The notes beneath the pieces are model-generated. The model worked only from the letters and a program-made list of their open reading frames with translations. It was not told where the DNA came from and searched no databases. A stretch of DNA of 64,000 bases from Siphonodentalium dalli. Lineage: Eukaryota > Mollusca > Scaphopoda > Gadilida > Siphonodentaliidae. Shown here one piece after another: positions 12,501-23,177 of the stretch (position 1 is the first letter of the stretch; each line of letters opens with the position of its first letter). The DNA is taken from assembly GCA_032622095.1 (NCBI GenBank), contig CP136068.1, positions 133,863,989 through 133,927,988 of the forward strand. The letters are read 5' to 3'. The translations under genes were made by a program, and so were the position numbers.

Positions 12501-12945
12501 TCTAAGGGTGGACCAGCAAATGCATTAACATTACAACCAATGTGGCATCTTGACTGTGTAGGACACAGTTGTAATAACAATAATTGTACATTTATAATTT
12601 ATTCATTTAAGTGTGGGATAAGAATGCATATCAATTCTATCCATCACGATATATCATGACTAGGTAGGTCTTCGTTTTGTCAACCAATGTATATATTTGT
12701 AATTTATTCATTTATGGGATGGGGTCAACAATATAATCCAATTACAGATACACCCACTCAATTTATTCATTTAAGTGTGGGATAGGAATGCATATCAATT
12801 CTATCCACCACGATATATCATGACTAGGTAGGACTTCATTTTGTCAACCAGTGTATATATTTGTAATTTAATCATTTCTGGGGTCAACAATGTATTTCAA
12901 TTAGAGTTACACCCATTATTCAATATGCCTCTGTGTCAACAATAT

Positions 12946-13062
12946 ATACATGCATATATATACACACAACATACACATATATATATACATACATATACAT
13001 ACATATATACCCATATGCATATACATACATATACACATCATACATATACACATATATGGACT
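12946..13062. repeat. TACA/TATA microsatellite
   Basis: Runs of ATACACAT and ATATACAT variants mark the right end of the satellite-like array. Open frames across it are artefacts of the repeat. Confidence 0.85.
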
Positions 13063-13209
13063 GACTTTTTCAAAGGACTTCAAACACACATGTATACCTT
13101 ATACTAATGGACATAGTGGACTGATAATATTCACTACAGTTTAGTGGACATGGCTGATGATCAAACAATAGACAAACATTTCCAATCTGCACATTATGGG
13201 AATGTTTAA

Positions 13210-14136
13210 TTATATGTCTCTCAAACATTTAATAACTTTGTTTCTCTTGTTATCATCAGTATATTTTATGAATATTTTACCATTCATTGTCCACGAATCT
13301 TTAACCCCTTGTGTTTCTTTTGCTGTTTTCAACAAGATATTGTTTATTTGGGTGAGGTCATCTTTTATGACAGTCTTTTGCCCCTTCAGCACCTTTCTTG
13401 CACCAATCACTTCATTCTTTGTTCTTCGAGATACAAATTTGCATATCATAGGTCTAGGTTGGTCTTGATTGTCAGTATAGTGACCCAGTCTATGTGCAAT
13501 ACTGATATCTGACAATGTTATTTTCATACTTAACTTCTCATTGCACATTCTTACAACTTTCTGTTCGCATTCCAGCCGAGTTTCATTCTTACTGTCACCA
13601 TCTATCCCGAATATTCTCACACTCTCCTTCCTTGTCTGTTGCTCTAGATTATTGATGTTATCATTTAGCTTTCTGTTTACTTCTTTGAGTTTTACTATCT
13701 CATCACTTTTATCATCTGAATCATCTTTTAGCTGTTTCACTTCTTGCTTTAATGAGTCCATTGATTTTTCTAATTTGAAAATTTTGCTTGCAAATTCATC
13801 CCTCACATCTACTATTTTTTTGTCATAGTCACCTCTCATCTTTTCCAGAATTGTGTTCAAGTCATCCACTTTCACCAACGGCTTAAGTCTATTATCTAAT
13901 TGTTCTGTTGTCACAAGCATATCCAGTTTCTTATTTATCAACTCCAAACTTTTCTCAATGGCTGAGTTACTATTGTCTTGTTTTTTGGGGTCAGGACCAA
14001 AGTTCAATGTTGGTTGGCTAGGTGTTGTTTTTTGTTTTTTATTTGGCAATACCGCCTTTAGTTTAGGCTTTACCGATTCCGTATGCAAGCTTTCATCAGC
14101 GCTTGATGTTGATGCTGGTAGACGTTTGTCAGGCAT
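13210..14136 (-). CDS. Orphan LINE ORF1-like protein (coiled coil plus RRM-like domain)
   Basis: An uninterrupted frame with Met codons at 14166 and 14136. The second (MPDKRLPAST) is favoured because it has A at -3 and begins the typical basic, Ser/Thr-rich leader. This gives about 308 residues. A long coiled coil (LINKKLDML ... LEKSMDSLKQEVKQLKD ... LKEVNRKLNDNINNLEQQ) is followed by an RNA-binding region (ESVRIFGIDGD ... SDISIAHRLG ... RPMICKFVSRRTKNEVI) and a C-terminal domain (VIKDDLTQINNILLKTAKE ... GKIFIKYTDDNK). This is the layout of L1-type ORF1p, a trimeric RNA chaperone. No endonuclease or RT follows it; downstream is the satellite array. It could be an ORF1-only element or a LINE fragment. 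Confidence 0.8.
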   Translation of the reverse strand: MPDKRLPASTSSADESLHTESVKPKLKAVLPNKKQKTTPSQPTLNFGPDPKKQDNSNSAIEKSLELINKKLDMLVTTEQLDNRLKPLVKVDDLNTILEKMRGDYDKKIVDVRDEFASKIFKLEKSMDSLKQEVKQLKDDSDDKSDEIVKLKEVNRKLNDNINNLEQQTRKESVRIFGIDGDSKNETRLECEQKVVRMCNEKLSMKITLSDISIAHRLGHYTDNQDQPRPMICKFVSRRTKNEVIGARKVLKGQKTVIKDDLTQINNILLKTAKETQGVKDSWTMNGKIFIKYTDDNKRNKVIKCLRDI

Positions 14137-15269
14137 ATTTCTTAGTAGTAAACAGTTGCACGACAATTGGTGATGTGTTTTTGTGGATTTTCAAACTTGA
14201 TTTATTTATATGGATTTTATGCAATCAAGTCACTCACTGCGATCATATGACCAGTCGGTCGATTGTGTCTTCGACGCTACTTGTTGTGATGCAGGATACC
14301 GCCTATACAGGTTGATTAATACGTGTTTTGATTCCCATCAAAAAAAATTCACCCGTTTAAGTCGCATGTTTGTCTTCGCTATTAGACGGCTGGCTTGCAT
14401 TTTTCGACTTTCCTGCGGGATCAACATATATCCATGAGTTGCTGATATGTGCCCCCGACGGCACTTTGACATTCGAGTTGACATAAATCCTGAAATTTCC
14501 CCATCGTGTTAGCAGCAAACAGTTCGAATACGGAACACATATGCTTTTCCACGTTATCAACGTGGTTCTTTGTTTGATTTGATAACGAGGCACATTTCTG
14601 TGAATTAGCGTTCAATCGTTGGTTGAGGGAATCTGACTTTACACACATTTTGTAGAGAGACTTCATTTTATTGTCCATGCATTTTGGAAGAGTGTCCCGA
14701 TTCTCACTAAAGTCGGATATCGCATCCTTTATCTGGTTCAGTTGGGCTTTAAGGTTAGCTATGCCCATGCAGATTGTCCAGACCCCATGTCGCCATCGTA
14801 CCACTAATAACTCCACACATATATGTAGCGGAACTACCATCGACTATATTCGCATAGAAATAAGTTGGAATCGCCCACCAAAGCCATGGCAGGCAAATAG
14901 CACTCGAAATGGCGACACCTTGATGTTTGTCGCGATGAAGCAAACAAGCCAGGACCTATGGGCCGTCTGGGGTGATTTTAGTGGCCAAAACATTGGGATT
15001 GGTTTACATGAAACCCACACACGAACGGAAGGGGGCGACTATACACTCGCGAAATAATAAAGAATATTGCCCAACATATCCTGGCAATTAGCCCTCGATA
15101 TGTCATCATCGCTGATTATATGTTCGCCGCTAATGAAGCGAACAACCCGAACCGGCGTGTGGCGTCTAATTAGGATGATGTTAGTGGCCATTCCTTGTGC
15201 GCAAGTTAAATTTAATATACACCCAGCCTTATGTAGGCATGGCGATATAGGAGGTTGGGTGTGCCTACC
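14137..15269. other. Region upstream of the orphan ORF1; weak coiled-coil frame
   Basis: Minus-strand frame 14421-14840 (139 codons) has a helical, possibly coiled-coil middle (LKAQLNQIKDAISDFSE ... KMKSLYKMCVKSDSLNQRL) but no family I recognise. Plus-strand frame 14671-15057 overlaps it. Neither has supporting context. The segment could be a remnant of another mobile element. Confidence 0.3.
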
Positions 15270-15840
15270 TATAGTGCGCCGGGACACTTTCGTGTCTGTT
15301 TGAACACGTAACGTGCATGTTTTCATGACTGGTTACATGTAGGAACGCGGTGAACACTATATGTCCATGTTCTCAACACGTGTAGGGACGCGGCGACAGA
15401 GTGTTTGGATGTACGTACACATTGCATGGCACAATGTCGGTCTATATGGACATTTCATGTGTACGTTATCAATACTGGTAACAGGGACGCGGCGACAGAG
15501 TGTTGAGGTGCACGATACTCAAATTATTTGGGACACTGTGGGGTCTGTTTTAAAATTGCATGCGCTGGCTCTCAAACTGGTCACACGTAGGGACGTGGCG
15601 ACATGGGGCTGGTGTACGTACTTATATTGCATGGGACACATTCGGCTCTATTTTATAAAATCATGTGTATGTTCCAAGCAAGGTCACATGGACATGTCAG
15701 ACTATGTTCCAAACAAGGTCACATGGACATGTCAGACTGGGTTGTTGTGGCCCGGGTACTTATATTGCATGGGACACTGTTGGGTCTATTTGAACAGTTG
15801 TTGTGTTGTTCTCATGACTGGTCTCTTAACTGCGTGCCCC
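15270..15840 (+). repeat. Degenerate minisatellite, period about 100-106 bp
   Basis: The phrase GGGACGCGGCGACAGAGTGT recurs at 15384 and 15484, and as GGGACGTGGCGACATGG at 15590, with an earlier variant at 15342. Each unit also carries TTGCATGGGACAC and GGTCTRTTT phrases. Inside it is a 35-bp direct duplication (AAGGTCACATGGACATGTCA at 15680 and 15715). Confidence 0.7.
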
Positions 15841-16457
15841 TTGAACCAGACCAGAAATGTTTCATTATCACCCCTCCCCTCGGGTTAATAACTTCCAACA
15901 TATGCAGCAAGTTTTAATTGTTATGAGAAAAAGTGCCAACCTCAAACTAATGTTTCTAAGCAGGAATAAGTCTATTAACCCATTATAAACAACATACTAA
16001 AAATAAAAAAGGATCTAGAAATGCGAAATTGCTAAATTTACTAGGTTAAATACACTGTGTTGGAATTGCTAAACGCTGTTGTGCCAAAAAGAAAACTTAT
16101 GGCTTTATATTTACATACTAAGTGTGATCATCACTAAATCCAGCATTCCGATTGGTCGGCGCCCACGTGGCTAGTTGCAATTATTTTTCGGTGAATGCGC
16201 TACAGCTAATAACTGCAGGCTCATAACAACATCGATACGTCATTGGATTTGGAAAGACGAACGCGTAATGTTTTGGGCGCATTTGGACTCGCGCAGGATT
16301 GACTTAATAAATCATCGGGTTTCAATATAAAGATAAATTGTTCCTGTTAACTTTTGCCAAGGGTGCTATGGGATATTTTGGGCTGGTTTTGTCACGATAC
16401 ACTTTTCGATTTAAATACATTTATAAAAGTGGCTTTTTCGCTAAATGTATATAAATA
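15841..16457. other. No gene seen
   Basis: Unique-looking A+T-rich sequence. A CCAAT-like (ATTGGTCGG) and an E-box-like (CACGTG) word lie at about 16150-16170, but with no gene next to them they carry little weight. Confidence 0.3.
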
Positions 16458-16616
16458 TAAGGAGTAACTGTCATGTGGACTATTTTTATGGAGATGTAAC
16501 CGTGAGGTAAGTGGTCATAACTTGCATGTAAAACCCTTCGGGTTTTACAGAAGTTATGACCACTTACCACACGGTTACATCTCCATAAAAACAGTCTACA
16601 TGACAGTTAATCCTTA
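16458..16616. repeat. 159-bp near-perfect inverted repeat (foldback/MITE-like)
   Basis: The left arm starts TAAGGAGTAACTGTCATGT and the right arm ends ACATGACAGTTAATCCTTA. The arms are complementary almost throughout, with a tight tip at AAACCCTTCGGGTTTT (16531-16546) and one small asymmetric insert in the left arm. Transcribed from either strand, it would form a long hairpin. Confidence 0.9.
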
Positions 16617-16779
16617 TGTGAATCCTTAGTATTGAATATTTTCAAATTAATGCCATTTTGGACTGTTTTTGGATGTTTTTGTCCATTTAAAAAGGTATTT
16701 TTGTGCACAAATAGTAAACAACAATGAACACAATTAGTGTTTAATGTGTATTATCATTTGAACGTACCATATGATGGTA

Positions 16780-17190
16780 CCAAAATTGTCACTTTGGCTC
16801 AAAATGACTGTCAGTCATGGCGGACAAAATATTGCAAATGGTAGATATTGCACCAGCGTGCCATGCAACCGCTTATAAGTTGTGATTGATGAACAAATAT
16901 ACTATTCTGTTTTATATACATTGAATACTAACAATTCTGATGCACCTTGGTCATTTTTACTATTTTAACTACTGATATTACCAGAATTATGGGATTTTTC
17001 TATCACAAACTTGGCATCAAAATCCGCAAAAGAATAACTTTTCAGTTCTGGACCATTTTTTCAAGTAAAATGGAACTATCTATCTTTGGTATCAAAGGTG
17101 CTTTTTATTTTGATCTGTCTTCATTGTGTCGCACTGAGGTGTTTTAGACAAAATTACTCAAGATGGCTTGCAAAATGACAGATATGTCAT
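16780..17190 (-). repeat. Dispersed GGCCATTTTG-type repeat, copy 1 (inverted, partial)
   Basis: On the minus strand this matches 20985-21430 and 52140-52470: the same order of a TTTTGTCTAAAACAC block, ACCAAAGATAGTTCCATTT, CACAAACTTGGCATCAAAA (complement of GATGTCAAGTTTGTGAG) and the GGCACGCTGG block. It is non-coding. The three copies are diverged from one another. Confidence 0.75.
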
Positions 17191-17689
17191 ATTTATTCCG
17201 AATATTATTCTATACGTTCAAGTTTGTCGATTACCTGTCAATCAGTATTATCACATATCGCTTAAGTTAATGTATTAAGCTCAGTCCATGCTAATTAATT
17301 ACACCTATTACTTTTCCGCAAGTTGTACACTAAGGATCCAAGTAGTCATATATTTTGTTACAAGTTTGTTTGTTATACATGTATTTTCTTGTTGACTAAT
17401 TGTGAATAAATCCATCTTGTGTTCCCTATCGGTCTCGGCTCTAGTTAAGCTGGTCAACTCAGAGTGAATTTGGTGTTGTGTTTATTACACAGTGTAAGAG
17501 TCATAACCTTTTACTTAGCAGACATATTTGACATATGAGATACACATTGACTTTCCCAGTCCTGAGTAGTATAGTCGTGTCATACCAACCCCATATTTAT
17601 CGGCATAGTCGATATCTGTTCCCCTAGCAAAGAACCACTATTGGTCTGATTATAGAGGGTACAATATATGTGCTGATGTTATCCAGCTT
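17191..17689. other. No gene seen
   Basis: Unique-looking sequence between the dispersed repeat and the 76-bp minisatellite. No open frame, repeat or signal was recognised. Confidence 0.3.
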
Positions 17690-18065
17690 TGCAGTGTTGA
17701 CGATCCGGCCGCTGTGCCGCCCTATCCACTGTATCAGAAGTTCAGATGTCAGGCAATTCAGTATTACAGTTTTGACGATCCGGCCGCTGTGCCGCCCTAT
17801 CCACTTATCAGAAGTCTCAGATGTCAGGCCATTCAGGAAATACAGTGTTGACGATCCGGCCGCTGTGCCGCCCTATCCACTGTATCAGAAGTCTCAGATG
17901 TCAGGCCATTCAGGAAATACAGTGTTGACGATTCGGCCACTGTGCCGCCCTATCCACTGGTATCAAATATCTCAGTCACCATGCTGACCAATCATGCAGT
18001 GTCGACGATCCGGTCGCTGTGCCAGCCTATCCACTGCTGTATCAGATGTTCATATACTACATCAC
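17690..18065 (+). repeat. Five-unit minisatellite, 75-77 bp
   Basis: Units begin at 17699, 17774, 17850, 17927 and 18004 with GACGATCCGGCCGCTGTGCC, followed by GCCCTATCCACT, TATCAGAAG and TCAGATGTCAGGC. The period is not a constant multiple of three, so the apparent peptide repeat (IRPLCRPIH) shifts frame and is not likely coding. The units are clearly richer in G+C than the neighbours. Confidence 0.9.
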
Positions 18066-18849
18066 TTATCCACGGTCACTCAGGTAATGTCGCCATGTGA
18101 GAGAACCCATGGCACCTATATGGTCCTTCGGCATTGTCAAAGGCCATATTATGCAGACACGCAATTACCAATCAATGTAACGTTATTATCAGACAGACCT
18201 CAGCTTAGCAATTGGGATGTGTATAGCAAGTGTAATGAGTTGACCAGTTATTCCCAATGTAATAAATTCTTTATCCACTCTAACAATAGTTGAAGCACCT
18301 CAATATACTTCGGGGTTCTATCATTTAGGGTTTCGCTCGGCCCAGTGGTACATCGTTTAGATCCCCCTACCCCCGCCACGATACATATATATAGTGTACA
18401 ATATAAACCATTAATTCTGCCATACTGGCACTGTCTATATACATATTGGCCACACCGTGGCAATTTAGTCACCCAAGATATACATATATCATATGAAACC
18501 CCTACTATATCATTAAAAAAGCCATTGGATATTATCTCACTGGCGGCGAATAAGCGCGGGCTTCCCGCCAACTTGGCAGCCCGCCAACAAGTGACTTGTC
18601 GAACTTTGTTGCACTAACCAAAATAGACACAAAAACAAAGAGGCAAATTGGGGGACTATATTTTCCGTCAGCAGCTCGAGTGCGCAATATTGTCGTATTC
18701 GGTTGTGAAGTGTCTCAGCCAACAATGGAAATGTGTGCATTTTAAAGCTTCTGTTAAGGATTTTGATTTGTTAGAAAGGCATAAAGCTCTAGCTTTTTTC
18801 ATGCGATATACAAGATCTTCAACTCGTTATGTTGGGATATAAGATTTTA
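18066..18849. other. No gene seen
   Basis: Overlapping short frames occur on both strands with no domain. A GCGGGCTTCCCGCC hairpin-like word lies near 18555-18570. Confidence 0.3.
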
Positions 18850-18924
18850 TGAAACTCTTTTGATAAATTTGATTCACAACTCGTCTACGACTCGTTGTGA
18901 ATCAAATATATCAAACTTGTTTCA
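18850..18924. repeat. 75-bp inverted repeat
   Basis: TTTGATTCACAACTCG and its complement CTCGTTGTGAATCAAA flank a loop of about 7 bases, and the arms extend out to TGAAAC / GTTTCA. Weaker pairing continues outward (AAGATCTTCAAC on the left with GGAGATCTTC on the right). MITE-like relic. Confidence 0.8.
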
Positions 18925-19237
18925 TACAATCGTTGGAGATCTTCTAAATACACCCCACCCATGGTGATAGATTCACTCCAGGTGTATATATATATGAGGT
19001 CACTACATTTGATTTAATGCGATGTAAATATTAGCGCGACCAGGTAAGATATGTATATCTTGTAAATAAAAATGAGAATGGCATGCCCCTTTGATATGTC
19101 GTTTAAGCCCATAACATATATACCCAGAACACAACATATTAATACTACAGAGTTGTGATGAGGTCGACGTAAGATGTGTATGTAATGTTGAGCTAACTGA
19201 TCGCCCTATGTTTGTAAAAAATAGTTATATATATATA

Positions 19238-19259
19238 TCTATTATATATTTTGGAAGAT

Positions 19260-19291
<32 letters not shown>

Positions 19292-20030
19292 AATCGATGA
19301 ACTCGAAAACGGCCGACCCGATTTCGATGAAACTTGGTATGTGGGGGTATCTTCGACCGGGGGTGACATAGGCCTATTGATTTTCAGATCCGAGGTCAAC
19401 TTTTCACGTGCCGAGGTCAAATCTGTTTTTACGCTGTGTTACGGGACTTTCATTTGAGTTCGGTGCTTACAAATCGATTCGAAACAGCGCGAATAATAAA
19501 ATGCCAGTCATAATAATGACACTGTGAGAATCTTTCGTGTTTCCTCTTTCCAACGATATATAATGCGTATGTATCCGTTTTAGTTATCTGCCTCAATTAT
19601 CAAGAAGAAGTGGTACTATCTTCCATCAGGATAAAAACAATGCGTAACTTCTATGACGTCGTTAGAGGTCATAACGTTAGATCACGTTAACGCTTAACCG
19701 GCCGATGCATTTGACTGTTTCAGACATCTTGGCGATATCTCGGGCACCGATGGTAATTTTATCTTTACGTTGAAACTTGATAATTAATGAGCGTGTGTAT
19801 ATGAGGCGCGTTTATATACTTGAGTGGAAATCAAATCGGGTTAAACTGGCGGATTTTTACGGACGAAATTTGATGCATAGGGTATCTCGGTATCCGCTGG
19901 GCCGATTTCCCGGTATCCGCTGGGCCGATTTCCACCATTTTTGGGGTGTTGGTGTTTGACCCCACCTGACCTTGACCTTCAAAATGGTCAATTCAAGGTC
20001 AAAGCCCGGACGAAGTCGGTCACCTTCTAG
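19238..20030 (+). mobile_element. Non-autonomous Helitron, copy 1
   Basis: 793 bp, starting TCTATTATATATTTTGGAAG after an A and ending CACCTTCTAG before a T. This is the TC...CTAG structure inserted between A and T that defines Helitrons. A short hairpin (CCGGAC-GAA-GTCGG, 20006-20019) lies about 10 bases before the end. No target duplication is seen, as expected. The flanks on both sides are TA repeat, so it landed in a microsatellite. Inside are a (GT)n run and a 23-bp direct duplication with CGGTATCCGCTGGGCCGATT. It has no Rep/helicase coding, so it would depend on a helper. Confidence 0.88.
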
Positions 20031-20039
20031 TATATATAT

Positions 20040-20730
20040 ATACCTCATCAATGGCCATACCATCCTTCTAAATATACAAATACCCCGCACATACGGCCAT
20101 TCGTACACTCCAGTCTTGCAAATACAGCTCAACCATAACAGTTCAGCTACTTCAGTATACTTATACATCCATGAGTATTCAGCTACTCAATGTGCAGACA
20201 CCAATGGCAATACAGCCACGAACGATAAACATATACATCCCGACCATGACCATGGGGGTCCTCTCTATATACAGCCCAGCCAATGAACACCAATGTACTC
20301 AATGTATGCATATACACTTCAATAGCAAAGAACTTGCAGTCATTACATGTACACATATACACCTTGCCCATTACCACACGACCACTCCCTATGTATCCAT
20401 ACACACCGTACATTACCATACAGCCAACACATGTATACATTTACACCCACCATGCCGATACAGCTACTCCATATATACGTAAACAAAACATAGGTGGACA
20501 ATGTAGCTACTCTCGTTATACCCATACACCACTTCAGTGACCAGACAGCCACTCTCTGTATACATGTTCACCGCACGCATGACCATACAGCTACTCCTTA
20601 TATACCTATACATCTCAACTTGGACATTCCATCCATGACCATATAGTCACACATTGTATAACAATTCACACCCCTATACAACTACTTACCCACCGCACCT
20701 ATGACCATACAGTCAACGGACATACACACT
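20040..20730 (+). repeat. Degenerate minisatellite of CCATACAGC/TATACAC phrases
   Basis: About ten diverged units repeat the phrase order ACCATACAGCTACTC, TATATACNTATACA and CACCNNNCATG, at about 60-75 bp spacing. Open frames on both strands (Tyr/His/Thr-rich) follow the repeat and are not supported as genes. Confidence 0.7.
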
Positions 20731-20984
20731 GTATTAAGTTAATCAATGTTTATGCTAATGGAACAGAATAGCCACACAATATGATCCCTCTCAGTTCCAT
20801 TCCAACGTTCTTCCCATGTCCGTTCAAAAACATGGACATATTCCCAAAAGAAGTTTTCGGCAAAAATCCATACTGCATCCCTAGAACATTTAGTTGACTA
20901 AGTAGCATGTTTAATAACCAGGTGAGTCACAATTTGCTACCTTTTCGGGACAGCAGAGAATAATGTTCTGAATATATGTGACAA

Positions 20985-21910
20985 ATCAACATTTTACCAA
21001 ATTTGGTTGCCATTTTGCAAGCCACCTTGCGTAATTTTGTCTAAAACACAGCAGTGTATCACATTTAAGACAGATCAAAATAACAATCACCTTTGATACC
21101 AAAGATAGTTCCATTTATATTTAAAAAATGGTTCAAACCTGAACATCTTTTATTGCCGATATTGATGTCAAGTTTGTGAGAGAAAAAAAATCGAATAATT
21201 CTGGTAATTTCAGTGGTTAAAATAGTAAAAATTAACCACGATGCATCAGAAATGTTAGTAATCAATGTAAATAAAACATAATGGTCAATTGTGTGAATGA
21301 AGCACAACGTATAATCAGTTGCATGGCACGCTGGGACAACATTGAACATTTGCCATATTTGGCCGCCATTTTGGCAGCCATTTCGAGCCAAAGTGACATT
21401 TTTTGTACCATTGAGTTGAAATATCCATAAAACATAGAAATCGTCACTGACGTTTCACAGTTCTTCCAAATTATTGATGAAATATGACTAGAATTCCAAT
21501 GTTGATATTTTGTGATATGTTATACCGCGTTCTGTATAATATATTCTTTGAGTGGTCGGAAGGGGTCGGGTGCCCACGAATGGCATATTTCTTTGCTTCA
21601 AATATCAGTCAACATGCTAAATACCAAAAAAAATCACTATTTTCTACAAGTTCCAAACAGTAGAAACTTATCTTAAATATATTAGTAGCAAAAACGTAAA
21701 AATGTCCATTTCCAGCCGCCATTTTTGGCGGCCATCTTGGATGGAGGGTTCCAATTGTGGCATAAAAATGTGGCGTTAATTCGTTGCTTCACAGCAATAT
21801 ATACCTGTGTATACATACGACAAGATGATCTCTCTATAATTGCATCAAACTTACGTAAGGGAAATGGCAGCCATCTTGGACGCCATCTTGAATTACAGAA
21901 AATGCTCAAA
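20985..21910 (+). repeat. Dispersed GGCCATTTTG-type repeat, copy 2
   Basis: Phrase for phrase this follows 52020-52900: CAAGTTTGTGAGAGAAAAA, GGCACGCTGG/GGCATGCTGG, GCCGCCATTT, GAATGGCATAT, CAGTAGAAAC/CAGCAGAAAC, GCCATCTTGG, and a closing GGACGCCATCTTG/GGACACCATCTTG. It is non-coding, about 0.9 kb, and moderately diverged. The long inverted repeats that flank the 52-kb copy are absent here. Confidence 0.75.
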
Positions 21911-22769
21911 GCAGATTTTAGCGGATTTGTATATGTTATAGAGGATATATTCCTCTTCAAAATGGTATACAAACCAACTTAGTCCAAATTGATTCTAGGT
22001 CAAACCTTTTATCGACCAGACTATAAGTGGATAATGGTATGTTTGTGTCCTTGTTTCGATTGTTGCCGCCATAGTCATACAGCTACAACAATGCACTAAG
22101 AATGTGAAGCTATGCAATACAACGTCCGATATGCTGTATGACGAATAAAACATCCATGAGGATATTTGAAGTGAACGGAATATGCGATCGTCAAATGTTT
22201 TAATGCTCTATTCAAAGCACCGCTGATGGCAAACTGCTATACCCATTTTTTAAATCGAATGTACCATGGCTGTCTTATCTGTGCGAATGAACAGAAAACA
22301 TTTATTTCCAGAAAATATTACTCGTTAAAGGAAAACATAAACACCACTATATTATTCTGTTGCCATGGAAACATGAATTGCATCACTTTCGGCCCACTTG
22401 TATCCACCACAACATAATCTAAAGTGGGATCACGTCATATATGATTTCCAAAAATGTATGAAACCTGTTCGATCTGTATGATATTTTTCAGTATTGTTCT
22501 TATATCTTGCAATATCAAAAGCATAGACTGCATGTATATGTCGTTTGTGATTTGGTGTGAGAACATGCAGTTTTTGACACTTTTCTCCCATCAAAATATT
22601 CCATGAGCTTTCCAACTATATAGCAATCCCTTTTGTACGAATGTGCATTACACTCCTTAAATATTACCCTTTTATCATTTGGCCGTTCACCTACAAAGCA
22701 TTGTGGTTGATGTCGGATCACCTCCGTACAACTAATATGCATACGTCATATTATCTATCGTACATATTG
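21911..22769. other. No gene seen
   Basis: A+T-rich, with short frames only. No repeat match within the window was recognised. Confidence 0.3.
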
Positions 22770-22961
22770 AATTATATGGAATAAATACTGCTTACATCAA
22801 GTTGTTTCAACCAGGACAAAGGCGGACAGGAAAGGTTTATGTCTTCTCTAGTCTAATCCCATTTGCCTAATTTAAAAAAGTTAACTTATTCCAGGCGTAT
22901 TAAACAAAGTGCCAAACAATATTTTGTAAGCTAATAAGTGTTGTCCTTTACACGCATACAG
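22770..22961 (+). repeat. Duplicated intron flank upstream of lectin exon A1
   Basis: Starts with ACATCAAGTTGTTTCAACCA and continues similar to 53610-53784 up to the splice acceptor (ACGCATACAG here, TGCATACAG there). This shows that exon A1 and exon A2 were duplicated together with intron sequence. Confidence 0.85.
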
Positions 22962-23177
22962 ATAACGCAGCATATGGAAAAAAAGCATTCATGACGTCGG
23001 AAATCTCTCGCGACACGACCGCAGACAACGGCGTCGATGGACTCAAGGACCGATATGACCACGGTGATGGATCGAGCGTTCATTCAGGCACCGATAGTCC
23101 GTGGTGGTACGTCGATCTCGGTGCTGCCCTCGATATACGTCGAATCGTTCTCTACAACAGAAATACTGGAAATCAAG
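22962..23177 (+). CDS. F-type lectin domain, exon A1 (first half)
   Basis: Part of a fucolectin-like carbohydrate-binding domain, normally secreted and used in innate recognition. The 216-bp exon follows acceptor CACGCATACAG and begins in phase 1. Residues read NAAYGKKAFMTSE ... TTADNGVDGLKDRY ... SSVHSG ... PWWYVDLGAALDIRRIVLYN, the beta-sandwich core of the family. It ends AATCAAG (phase 1), so it joins exon B in frame. The donor is GTGACT, while copies A2 and A3 have GTGAGT, so splicing here may be weaker. His to Arg spacing is H-X25-R, one shorter than in A2 and A3, and the canonical RxD reads RNT. Partner exon B1 is 10.7 kb downstream, beyond LINE-C, LINE-D and a hAT element. Confidence 0.8.

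Larger units (their letters stand above)
7440..12945. repeat. Large degenerate tandem (satellite-like) array
   Basis: About 5.5 kb is built from variants of a few phrases that recur tens of times: TGATATATCATGACTGGGTA, TTATTTATAATTTAGTCATG, GGGTGGGGTCAACAATG and TCCATTTAAGGGTGGGG. Spacing between phrases varies, so it is an old, reshuffled array rather than a clean monomer ladder. Open frames inside are short and disrupted and have no protein signature. The array lies between LINE-B and the orphan ORF1 gene. Confidence 0.8.

Noticed and set aside
12841-13144. Two overlapping open frames rich in His/Thr/Ile/Tyr
   Set aside because: They lie over a TACA microsatellite at the array edge and have no other support.
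14421-14840. Possible coiled-coil gene on the minus strand
   Set aside because: Not recognised, overlapped by an equally long frame on the other strand; mentioned only as a weak region feature.
15039-15326. 95-codon minus-strand frame
   Set aside because: No domain, and it overlaps a minisatellite at its start.
16140-16280. CCAAT-like and E-box-like words suggesting a promoter
   Set aside because: No gene starts nearby and single short motifs are expected by chance.
17670-17987. Open frame with repeated IRPLCRPIH peptide
   Set aside because: The underlying 75-77 bp repeat is not a constant multiple of three, so the peptide repeat changes frame; best read as non-coding minisatellite.
20183-20552. 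Several open frames on both strands
   Set aside because: They mirror a degenerate minisatellite; opposite-strand frames of similar length show there is no coding preference.
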